A stretch of DNA of 9,680 nt from positions 1 through 9,680 of the forward strand of contig JBDHUT010000022.1 in NCBI GenBank assembly GCA_039809305.1, in the 5' to 3' direction. Within the stretch, counting starts at the first letter, position 1. The number at the start of each line of letters is the position of its first letter. The translations under genes and the position numbers were made by a program. The stretch is from JALHNF01 sp039809305 (GTDB lineage Bacteria > Patescibacteriota > Minisyncoccia > Phycocordibacterales > UBA5272). The notes under the pieces are model-generated. The model was not told where the DNA came from and ran no database searches. It saw only the letters and a program-made list of their open reading frames with translations. Below are positions 1 through 6,388 of the stretch, in pieces.

Positions 1-1861
1 CAAAGATTGTTTGTGTTTGTGAAGTAGTTTGGTTGTTTCGATAACATGTAAGCGTGAATGTTCGAGTTCCTGAGAAAGGACCAACTCGTTGACTACCTGA
101 AGCTTGCTTTGTGCCACTCCAGTCACCTCCCGCAATACAGTAATCAGCATTTGATGACCATGTAATGTTTACATATCCATCACCCGCATTTACCACATTG
201 AAGTTGTTAATAACAGGGTTATCTGTTTGACCAGTTGTTGTTATATACACTGTTCGTGAGTCACTACCGCCATTTACTCCATAACACACAAGTGTGTAAT
301 TTTGTGATCCATAAAAAGGACCGGCAGATCGTGAACCACTTACCACAACAGAAGAACCGTTAAGAGAACATGATGATGCGTTCTGTGTATTCCAGTAGAG
401 TGTTGTGTATCCTCCATTAGACACGTTTGATGGTGACGCATAGAAACTATCAATTCGTACAGGGTTTGTGTTTACATTATCTACCTGAACATAAATAGTT
501 CGTGAGTCACTACCACTATTTACACCATTACATGAAAGTGTAAACGATCGAGAACTTGAAACATAAACACTTCGTGATCCACTTGTATTTACCGTTCCTT
601 CACTTGAAAGTGAACATGTCGATGCGTTTGTTGTAGACCAAGACAGTGTTGTATTTCCAGGAGCTGTTAAGTACGAAGGTGATGCAGTGAATGAATCAAT
701 TCGAAAATTGTTCGAAACTTGATCAACTTGTACTGTGATTGTTCGTGAATCAGATCCACCATTTGTACCTACACATGAAAGTGTAAATGTTTGAGTAGAA
801 CCAACATATTGTGAACGTGAACCGTCAACATTTACTGATCCAATTCCAGAAATGTTACATGTCGATGCGTTTGTTGTGGACCAAGACAGTGTTGTATTTC
901 CAGGGGTTGAAAGATATGAAGGCGATGCAGTGAAAGAGTTGATTTGGAAATTACTTACAACTTGGTTAACTTGCACTGTTACTGTTCGTGAGTCACTACC
1001 ACCATTTACACCATTACATGTGAGAGTGAATGCCTGAGTAGAACCAACGTATTGTGAACGTGTTCCATTTACATTTACAGAGCCAATACCTGAGATAGTA
1101 CAAGATGATGCGTTTTCAGAAGACCATGAAAGATTTGTTGTTCCACCACCGTTTGAGAAATATGAAGGTGATGCTGAAAAACTAATGATTCTTGGGTTTT
1201 GTACAACCACATCACACGCGGAAGTTGTGAATGTTCGAGGTGAACCATTTGTCATACCACCAGCAACATTACCCGCAGCTTGGTATGTGTATGTTGTGTT
1301 ACATCGTAGACCTGACACAGTTGCAGATACAGAGCCTGCACCTGAAATAGTTCCTAATCGTTGAATGTTTCCATTACCAACATTAATTTCTACCCATGTT
1401 TGAGTTACTGCACCAGAAGAAGATCCTGAAATAGTCGCACTTGTTTGTGTGATATTTGTAGCAGAACCTGTTGTAAAGGTGTATGAATCACCATTACCAC
1501 CATTATTATCACACGCGGAAGTTGTGAATGTTCGAGGTGAACCATTTGTCATACCACCAGCAACATTACCCGCAGCTTGGTATGTGTATGTTGTGTTACA
1601 TCGTAGACCTGACACAGTTGCAGATACAGAGCCTGCACCTGAAATAGTTCCTAATCGTTGAATGTTTCCATTACCAACATTAATTTCTACCCATGTTTGA
1701 GTTACTGCACCAGAAGAAGATCCTGAAATAGTCGCACTTGTTTGTGTGATATTTGTAGCAGAACCTGTGGTGAAGATGTAACTAGATTGCGCAAGTGCAA
1801 TTGTTCCCGTTGTTACAACAACAAGAAATGCAAATGCTATTTTTGTAATATTTTTCATCAT
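1..1861 (-). CDS. Secreted FN3-like/Ig-like repeat protein, C-terminus cut by the window edge
   Basis: An open frame of 620 codons runs from ATG-ATG at 1861/1858 off the left edge. Residues 1-24 form a signal peptide (Lys near the start, hydrophobic AFAFLVVV, then TIALA before Gln25), so the protein is exported. Two FN3-like modules follow (about residues 28-118 and 127-217) with the Y-x-Y-x-A signature in TYTYQAAGN; their DNA is identical over 261 bp. Then come at least five Ig-like modules of about 81 residues, beginning near residues 218, 303, 384, 465 and 546. Modules 1-4 carry the pattern SFxASPS, LSW/LYW, a first Cys after NAS, then FTLxC or YTLxC and GSDSRT; the two Cys probably form a disulfide. 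Module 5 is divergent and truncated by the edge. Such modules are common in CPR surface proteins; adhesion or a surface-layer role is inference. No SD is visible; the leader is about 50 nt. The 1858 ATG is an equally possible start. Confidence 0.88.
   Translation of the reverse strand, partial: MMKNITKIAFAFLVVVTTGTIALAQSSYIFTTGSATNITQTSATISGSSSGAVTQTWVEINVGNGNIQRLGTISGAGSVSATVSGLRCNTTYTYQAAGNVAGGMTNGSPRTFTTSACDNNGGNGDSYTFTTGSATNITQTSATISGSSSGAVTQTWVEINVGNGNIQRLGTISGAGSVSATVSGLRCNTTYTYQAAGNVAGGMTNGSPRTFTTSACDVVVQNPRIISFSASPSYFSNGGGTTNLSWSSENASSCTISGIGSVNVNGTRSQYVGSTQAFTLTCNGVNGGSDSRTVTVQVNQVVSNFQINSFTASPSYLSTPGNTTLSWSTTNASTCNISGIGSVNVDGSRSQYVGSTQTFTLSCVGTNGGSDSRTITVQVDQVSNNFRIDSFTASPSYLTAPGNTTLSWSTTNASTCSLSSEGTVNTSGSRSVYVSSSRSFTLSCNGVNSGSDSRTIYVQVDNVNTNPVRIDSFYASPSNVSNGGYTTLYWNTQNASSCSLNGSSVVVSGSRSAGPFYGSQNYTLVCYGVNGGSDSRTVYITTTGQTDNPVINNFNVVNAGDGYVNITWSSNADYCIAGGDWSGTKQASGSQRVGPFSGTRTFTLTCYRNNQTTSQTQTIF
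1211..1471. repeat. Direct repeat copy A (261 bp, identical to 1508-1768)
   Basis: By eye this stretch is base-for-base identical to 1508-1768, at an offset of 297 bp (99 codons), so the frame is kept. It encodes most of the second FN3-like module of the secreted repeat protein. Identity ends abruptly at 1472 (t against g at 1769). Confidence 0.9.
1508..1768. repeat. Direct repeat copy B (261 bp, identical to 1211-1471)
   Basis: Partner of the copy at 1211-1471; it encodes most of the first FN3-like module. A 36-bp non-identical spacer separates the copies. Perfect identity including silent sites points to recent duplication or gene conversion. Confidence 0.9.
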
Positions 1862-1918
1862 AATTTTTTTCTGAAAACGAAATGTCGCACGCAAATGCTT
1901 CCATTTGTTTATAAGGAG

Positions 1919-1947
1919 AGTATAGCATATTCAAATATTTTTGTCAA
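1919..1947 (-). promoter_or_regulatory. Sigma70-type promoter of the FN3/Ig-repeat gene
   Basis: On the minus strand: perfect -35 TTGACA (1947-1942), 17-bp spacer, then TATACT (1924-1919) preceded by TGc, making an extended -10. Transcription should begin near 1912, leaving a leader of about 50 nt before the ATG at 1861. It shares the TATTGACA and ATGCTATACT context with the promoter at 4189-4217. Confidence 0.85.
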
Positions 1948-1980
1948 TACCTTCTATTGACCGTTTTCGATTACTATTTC

Positions 1981-2016
1981 AAAAGAAAAAGCGGGTCCTG
2001 CTTGCGCAGAACCCAC
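1981..2016 (-). terminator. Rho-independent terminator of the collagen-like gene
   Basis: On the minus strand an 11-bp stem (2016-2006 with 2001-1991, two G-U pairs) closes a GCAA tetraloop of the GNRA type. It is followed by TTTTTCTTTT (1990-1981). It lies about 55 bp past the collagen-like gene's stop and just before the promoter of the next minus-strand gene. Confidence 0.88.
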
Positions 2017-2070
2017 TATGTAAACCCCTTTTCAGAATGTCATCCCAACATTCTTACTCAGAGAAGAAGA

Positions 2071-3210
2071 TCAGCACGGGGGCGTCCCGCAAGTGGGACC
2101 GCCTGGTGGATTGTAGATCGGCCCAGTCGGCGGTGTATACGTCGGAGTATTGCCTCCGACTGGATCCGTCAGTCCACCACCCCCCATTGGACCTCCCGGA
2201 GGGTTGTACACCGGCACCCCACCACCCACCGGCTCTCCTGGTGGAGTGTACGTCGGGGGACGATTTCCACCCGGCACCGGTTCATTGGGGGGAGTGTAGG
2301 TCGGACCGTTCCCTGGCCTGTTCCCACCGATCGGAATGTAGACAGGACGATCAATGTAAATCGGCCGATCCACAAGCTGAACCGGATTGGTTGTGGTGTT
2401 GGTCGTCGTAGTTGTGGTCGTCGGGCAGTTTGCCGTACCGAACACTCCGTTACAGTTGCCCGTCACGGTGATATGCGACGGTCCACGACGAGAATCCCAA
2501 GCCGCCACATTGATATCACGATACGCGCGAATCTCTTCACGACGCACCTGACCATCAATGTAACGACCGCCCAACCGATTGATCCCACCAACCACGATCC
2601 CGGTCTGAATGGTGTCAAACACGTCTCTGGTGATTTGCACGCGAGCCATGTCAGACATCCGTGTCGGCGTGGCCTGGTCGTACTCGAGGACCTGAATCCC
2701 CTCTTGTACAACCACGTACCCGTCACGACCATCCCGTCCCGGAGGACCTTGTTCACCAGCGTAACCTTGCGGGCCACGCTCACCTTGGGGACCAGTCTGA
2801 CCTTGGGGACCAGCCGGTCCCTGTTCGCCGCGGTAGGTTTCGAGTTTCGTCAGAGCCAGGCTCCCACGAATCTCATTCCCACACACAGCGTGAGCGACCG
2901 GCTCACCCTCTCGGTAGAACATCTCCGTACCTTCTGGCACAAAGACCGCCTTGAAGGTCCCGTCGCTTACCTTCATGGTCATACATGCTGGCATCGAGGT
3001 CTTGGCGACCGCAATACCGGACTGCGAACGAATCTTGTTCGCAGCGTCAGTGTTCGGTGCCGGAACGTATCCGACGACCTTTCCACCACGGTACGCTTCC
3101 TGACAATCTGCCAGGTTTGCGTACCAATTCCCCGCCACCGCCGAAGCAGTGAAGAGGAAACTGAAGACCACGACGATGAAGCTCGTCGCCAACCTGATGA
3201 ACACACTCAT
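2071..3210 (-). CDS. Secreted collagen-like protein with Pro/Gly-rich tail
   Basis: 379 residues. The signal peptide is about residues 1-26 (hydrophobic FIVVVFSFLF, then TASAVAG). An N-terminal region of about 100 residues with C36, C76 and C110 resembles no family I can name. Residues 128-163 are twelve uninterrupted Gly-X-Y triplets including GPAGPQGQT and GPPGRD, a short collagen-like helix that would support trimerisation. Next is a soluble region (about 165-262), a threonine run (264-275), and a tail (276-379) with repeated PTYTPP and YNPP motifs and a final Cys-Gly-Thr-Pro-Pro-Cys. The start is fixed by the SD GAGGAGG at 3215-3221. GC content is visibly higher than in the flanks. It has its own promoter and terminator. 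A surface or stalk-like role is inference; function is unknown. Confidence 0.9.
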   Translation of the reverse strand: MSVFIRLATSFIVVVFSFLFTASAVAGNWYANLADCQEAYRGGKVVGYVPAPNTDAANKIRSQSGIAVAKTSMPACMTMKVSDGTFKAVFVPEGTEMFYREGEPVAHAVCGNEIRGSLALTKLETYRGEQGPAGPQGQTGPQGERGPQGYAGEQGPPGRDGRDGYVVVQEGIQVLEYDQATPTRMSDMARVQITRDVFDTIQTGIVVGGINRLGGRYIDGQVRREEIRAYRDINVAAWDSRRGPSHITVTGNCNGVFGTANCPTTTTTTTNTTTNPVQLVDRPIYIDRPVYIPIGGNRPGNGPTYTPPNEPVPGGNRPPTYTPPGEPVGGGVPVYNPPGGPMGGGGLTDPVGGNTPTYTPPTGPIYNPPGGPTCGTPPC

Positions 3211-3214
3211 CTCT

Positions 3215-3221
3215 TCCTCCT
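3215..3221 (-). promoter_or_regulatory. Strong Shine-Dalgarno site of the collagen-like gene
   Basis: GAGGAGG on the minus strand, 4 nt before the ATG at 3210. It is notable because most other genes in the window have no SD. Confidence 0.8.
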
Positions 3222-3265
3222 CAAAGGACTTTTGGTAGCATAGACGCTGTGTCTAGCTTGTTCAT

Positions 3266-3293
3266 ATTATACATGATAAATAAAAAAAGTCAA
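3266..3293 (-). promoter_or_regulatory. Promoter of the collagen-like gene
   Basis: Minus strand: TTGACT (3293-3288), 16-bp spacer, consensus TATAAT (3271-3266). The predicted start is near 3259, giving a leader of about 49 nt. The -35 box lies inside the descending arm of the upstream gene's terminator (3287-3309). A small inverted repeat, TAGAC-gctgt-GTCTA at 3241-3255, lies just downstream of the predicted start. Confidence 0.75.
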
Positions 3294-3309
3294 GCTACTC
3301 GCTTGACTT
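3281..3309 (-). terminator. Rho-independent terminator of the glycine-zipper gene
   Basis: Minus strand: AAGTCAAG (3309-3302), 7-nt loop, CTTGACTT (3294-3287), then a T run to 3281. It ends the 3356-4108 transcript. Its T-rich 3' arm also supplies the -35 box of the next promoter. Confidence 0.8.
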
Positions 3310-3319
3310 ATCTCTCTAA

Positions 3320-3349
3320 GGAGGTGGACCTATTTCCACCTCCCTTTTT
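3320..3349. terminator. Strong 9-bp hairpin after the glycine-zipper gene, possible plus-strand terminator
   Basis: GGAGGTGGA (3320-3328) pairs perfectly with TCCACCTCC (3335-3343) over a 6-nt loop. On the plus strand it is followed by CTTTTT. On the minus strand it lies just after the stop at 3356 and is followed by the T-run terminator at 3281-3309, so there it may instead protect the mRNA 3' end. No plus-strand gene upstream needs it. Confidence 0.6.
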
Positions 3350-3355
3350 CAGGTG

Positions 3356-4108
3356 TCAGATCTGCATTGCCTGACACCCACACCCTACCCGACCATCCTT
3401 GGTCTGAACGGGCCCAAACTTTCGACCATACTTGCCACAGCGCTCAATGAACGCACTGAGGCCACCCTTTTGTTCTGCTTGTTGTTCACAGAACTGCGGG
3501 GTGGGGACTTCGGCGGTTTGCGCGACCGGCTGAGCCGCCGGACGTGGAGCAACACATGCTCCAGCTTCCGCGTCAAACCGTCCACCGACAGAGAGCGAAG
3601 CGCAGTAGCTGTTCGCTTCCTCGACCGTACGGAAGCTTTGTTGGTCGGACTCAGCTGAAGTGGATTGTGCTTGAGGCACACCACCAACCTCTGCCTCGCA
3701 TTGATGCGAGACGGTGTTGTAGTACGTTCCCGCACCACAACGCGACCGGTTCAGATCGATCTGATCACGCAACTGCGCGTCCTGATCAAACGTGGAACCG
3801 ATATAGGTGCCAGCCTGAGCTCCACCGATACACGCACCGGCAACTTCACCTCCTTTTCCTCCAAACGCAACCGCGATACCCGCACCCAACAAACACCCCA
3901 AACCGATACCAGTCTTGCGACGACCATTGTATACACCATCGCCGGTGCGTCCGATTGTTGCGGCACAATTTGGGTTGGCAACCTGGACGCGGTAATAGCG
4001 CCCATCGTCACCCTGACGTGTATCGTACTTCTTTGCACACCCCGCCTCTGCCACCACAGTGGCACAGAGCATCAGGATTCCAACAGCGAAAACAAAGAAC
4101 TTGTTCAT
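3356..4108 (-). CDS. Secreted cysteine-rich protein with glycine-zipper-like segment
   Basis: 250 residues. The signal peptide is about residues 1-22 (MNKFFVFAVGILMLC, then ATVVAEA). Residues 67-104 are a glycine-rich hydrophobic stretch with Gly every 3-4 residues (GIGLGCLLGAGIAVAFGG, then GACIGGAQAG), resembling glycine-zipper two-helix domains of outer-envelope proteins such as the 17-kDa antigen/SlyB group. The mature part has 12 cysteines (24, 48, 72, 93, 124, 137, 169, 185, 207, 224, 243, 245), suggesting disulfides. A Pro/Ala/Gln linker lies near 187-205. C24 follows AEAG, but the -3 Glu makes a lipobox unconvincing. The start is supported by the SD TAGGAGG (4114-4120). The GC-rich composition matches the collagen-like neighbour. 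I do not recognise a specific function; membrane association through the glycine-rich segment is inference. Confidence 0.88.
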   Translation of the reverse strand: MNKFFVFAVGILMLCATVVAEAGCAKKYDTRQGDDGRYYRVQVANPNCAATIGRTGDGVYNGRRKTGIGLGCLLGAGIAVAFGGKGGEVAGACIGGAQAGTYIGSTFDQDAQLRDQIDLNRSRCGAGTYYNTVSHQCEAEVGGVPQAQSTSAESDQQSFRTVEEANSYCASLSVGGRFDAEAGACVAPRPAAQPVAQTAEVPTPQFCEQQAEQKGGLSAFIERCGKYGRKFGPVQTKDGRVGCGCQAMQI

Positions 4109-4113
4109 TTCTC

Positions 4114-4120
4114 CCTCCTA
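4114..4120 (-). promoter_or_regulatory. Strong Shine-Dalgarno site of the glycine-zipper gene
   Basis: TAGGAGG on the minus strand, 5 nt before the ATG at 4108. Confidence 0.75.
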
Positions 4121-4188
4121 CGGGGCTGAAACTTTAGTGAAAGTTCTAGGCACACCACTATGATGTACCCACTTTCACTTACCTATAT

Positions 4189-4217
4189 AGTATAGCATAT
4201 ATCTATATAAATGTCAA
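4189..4217 (-). promoter_or_regulatory. Sigma70-type promoter of the glycine-zipper gene
   Basis: Minus strand: perfect TTGACA (4217-4212), 17-bp spacer, TGc and TATACT (4194-4189). The predicted start is near 4182, so the leader is about 74 nt. It is almost the same design as the promoter at 1919-1947. Confidence 0.85.
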
Positions 4218-4294
4218 TATGTACATATGTGTGGCTTTGTATTCCAAAATATGCCTTATGTTACAGCTTTTATAGGCTAAAAAACGTTTCCAGG

Positions 4295-4300
4295 TATACT
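4295..4300 (+). promoter_or_regulatory. Possible -10 box of the pilB-family gene
   Basis: TATACT lies 10 nt before the ATG at 4311, which would put the transcript start 3-5 nt before the ATG. There is no convincing -35 and no TG extension. No SD is present before the ATG. Confidence 0.35.
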
Positions 4301-4310
4301 TATAAGTAAC

Positions 4311-6005
4311 ATGATCACTTTTAATGATGATAAGCAACAAAAACAACTCGATGCGCTCCGGCACGAGGAGGAAGAGGAGCTCTTGCAAATGCTTTCTAAG
4401 CGATACTCCCTTCCCTACATCGACCTTTCCTCTGTATCTATAGAAACAGATGCGCTCCGCATGATTCCTGAAGCCGAAGCAAAGGAAGCAAATGCTGCAG
4501 CATTTAAAGCGCAAGGAAAACGGCTTTTTATTGCAATCATTTCCCCGGAAAATAAAAAGTTGGTTGAAATTTTAAATGATCTTGAAAGACGAGGCTTTAC
4601 CCACACCTTGATGCTTGCATCACACTCATCTATCGAACGAGCATGGACGCGCTACAAAGATCTTTCATATGCTTCTGAAACAAAAGCGGGTGTGCTTGAT
4701 ATTGCAAATGAATCCTTAGAAGAACTTGCAAATAAAATAAAAAATAAAGATGATGTTACGAAAATAATCGACGACTTACTTAAGGATCAGAAAGGAAGAA
4801 AGGTGACAAAGATGTTTGAAATCGTACTTGCAGGTGCTCTTGCAACAGGGGCATCAGATATTCACATTGAACCAGAAGAAACACAGGTGCGTTTACGGTA
4901 TCGTCTCGACGGTGTATTGCATGATATTGCTTTCTTTGATTTTGAAACGAATAAACTTTTAAACTCACGCATGAAACTTACCTCAGGAATGAAGTTGACG
5001 GTGAGTAAAAATGCTCAAGATGGACGTTTTTCTATTACTCTTGATGATAAAGAAATAGAAATGCGTGTATCTATGATTCCAGGAACATATGGGGAATCGG
5101 TGGTGATGCGTGTTCTTAACCCAGATAATATTGCTGTAAAATATGAAGAGCTTGGTATTTCACCTTTTTTACAAGAAATACTTTTACATAAAATTTCAAA
5201 GCCAAATGGAATTATTTTAGTAACCGGACCAACAGGGTCAGGAAAGACAACCACACTCTATGCGTGTTTGAAAAAGATTCATACCGAAGATGTAAAAATT
5301 ATTACTATTGAAGATCCGGTTGAATATCACTTAAATGGAATTACTCAAACACAAGTGGAAGAAGAAAAAGGGTATACTTTCGCAGCCGGCTTGCGGAGTG
5401 CTCTTCGCCAAGATCCAGACGTGATCATGGTTGGTGAAATTCGTGATAGCGACACAGCAAACACCGCGATTAATGCCGCACTCACAGGACACTTAGTATT
5501 CTCTACTCTTCACACTAACAACGCCGCCGGAACAATTCCCCGCCTTATTGACCTTGGTGTAAATCCAAAAGTTATTTCTTCAGCACTTTCTATCGCTCTT
5601 GGCCAACGCCTCACAAGAAAGCTTTGTAAAAATTGTAAAGTAAAAAAACCAGCGGATCCTAAAGATCAAAAAATTCTTCGTCAGATAGTTGCTCAAATGG
5701 TCCAAGAAGGAAAAATTGATTCGCTTCAAGATACCGACCCACAAGTAACAGAACTCTACTACCCTGTTGGGTGCGAGGTGTGTGGAAACATTGGATATAA
5801 AGGACGAATTGGTATTCATGAAGGTGTTGTTATTGATGCGTCTATTGAAACAATCATTAGTCAGTTTCCAAGTGAACGAGAAATTGCTGAAGCTGCGATT
5901 GCGCAAAAAATTCCAACCCTTAAACAAGATGCAACAATAAAAATATTACAAGGACTCACAACACTAGAAGAAACATCTCGCATTATTGACTTTTACGATT
6001 TTTAA
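4311..6005 (+). CDS. pilB: Type IV pilus / type II secretion assembly ATPase (PilB/GspE family)
   Basis: 564 residues, the family's usual length. This hexameric cytoplasmic ATPase powers polymerisation of pilins or pseudopilins into an envelope filament. An N-terminal MshEN/T2SSE_N-like domain spans about residues 20-115. The motor domain holds Walker A GPTGSGKTT (306-314, Lys312), the Asp box IEDPVEY (Glu334, Asp335), Walker B DPDVIMVGE (368-376) and the His box with His394 and STLHTNNA (His401). A zinc site of two CxxC pairs (439/442 and 488/491) is typical of PilB/GspE and absent from PilT. The ATG at 4311 has no SD and sits 10 nt after a TATACT box. No other pilus gene is in the window, so pilB against gspE cannot be settled by context; in CPR genomes type IV pilus use is usual. 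The minus-strand glycine-zipper gene diverges from it. Confidence 0.95.
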   Translation: MITFNDDKQQKQLDALRHEEEEELLQMLSKRYSLPYIDLSSVSIETDALRMIPEAEAKEANAAAFKAQGKRLFIAIISPENKKLVEILNDLERRGFTHTLMLASHSSIERAWTRYKDLSYASETKAGVLDIANESLEELANKIKNKDDVTKIIDDLLKDQKGRKVTKMFEIVLAGALATGASDIHIEPEETQVRLRYRLDGVLHDIAFFDFETNKLLNSRMKLTSGMKLTVSKNAQDGRFSITLDDKEIEMRVSMIPGTYGESVVMRVLNPDNIAVKYEELGISPFLQEILLHKISKPNGIILVTGPTGSGKTTTLYACLKKIHTEDVKIITIEDPVEYHLNGITQTQVEEEKGYTFAAGLRSALRQDPDVIMVGEIRDSDTANTAINAALTGHLVFSTLHTNNAAGTIPRLIDLGVNPKVISSALSIALGQRLTRKLCKNCKVKKPADPKDQKILRQIVAQMVQEGKIDSLQDTDPQVTELYYPVGCEVCGNIGYKGRIGIHEGVVIDASIETIISQFPSEREIAEAAIAQKIPTLKQDATIKILQGLTTLEETSRIIDFYDF

Positions 6006-6089
6006 AATTAAAAAATTTTTGAGACTATAAAAAAATATTTTGTGAAGTAGACAGAAGTCTTGTTGGAGTATATCTTGAAGTATTAGGAG

Positions 6090-6257
6090 AGATTAAGTCT
6101 TTCCATCTCCACACCATTCTTTTCATACGACACGAAAAGTTATATTTCCTATAAGGATAGCACCAGTAGGCTCCTAAAAATAGGTAACCAGAACGTCCTT
6201 AAAATAAAAACACGGGAACCGCGAGGCCAACAGTGTGGAGATGGAAGTACTCAATCT
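6090..6257 (-). ncRNA. Unassigned structured RNA closed by a long-range helix
   Basis: The gene-free stretch 6006-6388 holds a perfect-register helix pairing 6090-6114 with 6233-6257 (position sum 6347). Within it CCATCTCCACAC pairs fully with GTGTGGAGATGG. Read as minus-strand RNA it extends to 6118/6229, giving 29 positions with 2 mismatches and 3 G-U pairs; read as plus there are 4 mismatches and 1 G-U. Inside lie a 6-bp hairpin (6119-6139) and a compound hairpin (6148-6184, CCTAT with ATAGG plus AGG/CCT and AGC/GCT). The near-consensus promoter at 6320-6347 reads into it on the minus strand, starting near 6313. Against the minus strand, the clear terminator at 6262-6290 fits a plus transcript, in which case this would be the pilB 3' UTR or a plus-strand RNA. 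The minus 3' end is not clear (T run at 6035-6029, poor hairpin). I see no signature of tmRNA, RNase P, SRP or 6S RNA. Confidence 0.5.
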
Positions 6258-6261
6258 AAGA

Positions 6262-6290
6262 CAAAAGCATTAAAATGCTTTTGTTTTTTT
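6262..6290 (+). terminator. Rho-independent terminator after the structured RNA locus
   Basis: CAAAAGCATT (6262-6271), loop AA, AATGCTTTTG (6274-6283), then seven T's (6284-6290) on the plus strand. It would end the pilB-family transcript or a plus-strand small RNA. For a minus-strand transcript it would simply be a 5' hairpin. Confidence 0.75.
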
Positions 6291-6319
6291 GAATACTTTT
6301 CTAATGAACTTATAAAGAC

Positions 6320-6347
6320 AGTATAGCACCTTTTAAACATTTGTCAA
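6320..6347 (-). promoter_or_regulatory. Near-consensus minus-strand promoter with no protein gene downstream
   Basis: Minus strand: TTGACA (6347-6342), 16-bp spacer, TGc and TATACT (6325-6320). Predicted start near 6313. Nothing coding lies downstream before the antisense side of the pilB-family gene, so its product is most simply the structured RNA at 6090-6257. It diverges from the ruvB promoter. Confidence 0.75.
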
Positions 6348-6373
6348 TACCCCTCAACGACCCCCTTTTTTAT

Positions 6374-6382
6374 TGCTAGAAT
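6374..6382 (+). promoter_or_regulatory. Extended -10 promoter of ruvB, predicting a leaderless mRNA
   Basis: TGcTAGAAT ends 6 nt before the ATG at 6389, so the transcript should start at or within 1-2 nt of the ATG. No SD is present. There is no clear -35, as is usual for extended -10 promoters. Confidence 0.6.
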
Positions 6383-6388
6383 ATCTAT

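Noticed and set aside
1..1800. Regular repeats about 240-300 bp apart could suggest a CRISPR or satellite array.
   Set aside because: The repeats are long, contiguous and keep one open frame encoding Ig/FN3 modules; no short repeat-spacer pattern is present.
1941..3243. Long plus-strand open frames (for example 1957-3243, 428 codons).
   Set aside because: They are antisense to the GC-rich collagen-like gene, full of Arg/Thr/His/Pro, lack an SD, and cross the minus-strand promoter and terminator.
3316..3345. Minus-strand CACCTCCTTA resembles the 3' end of 16S rRNA.
   Set aside because: It is only a 10-nt match and is explained by the hairpin arm TCCACCTCC; there is no flanking 16S sequence.
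4034..4045. AEAGC at residues 20-24 of the glycine-zipper protein as a lipobox.
   Set aside because: The -3 position is Glu instead of Leu/Val/Ile; an ordinary signal peptidase I site fits better.
3353..4137. Plus-strand open frames opposite the glycine-zipper gene.
   Set aside because: They show antisense low-complexity composition with no recognisable domain; the minus-strand frame has a signal peptide, SD, promoter and terminator.
6026..6086. Plus-strand promoter for the structured RNA (TATAAA at 6026, TAGACA-17-TATCTT at 6048-6076, TTGTTG-15-TATTAG at 6060-6086).
   Set aside because: None combines a good -35, -10 and spacing; all are far weaker than the minus-strand promoter at 6320-6347.
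6211..6222. GGGAACCGCG resembles the T-box antiterminator motif (UGGNACCGCG), suggesting a T-box riboswitch on the plus strand.
   Set aside because: The tRNA-binding UGGN is not kept (GGGA), the downstream terminator shares no pairing with ACCGCG, and the next gene is ruvB, not an aminoacyl-tRNA synthetase or amino-acid gene.
6090..6257. The structured RNA as tmRNA, RNase P RNA, SRP RNA or 6S RNA.
   Set aside because: No TLD T-loop or CCA end, no GAGGAAAGUCC-type RNase P core, no GGAAG/AGCAG SRP loop motif, and no convincing 6S central bubble. I leave it unassigned.
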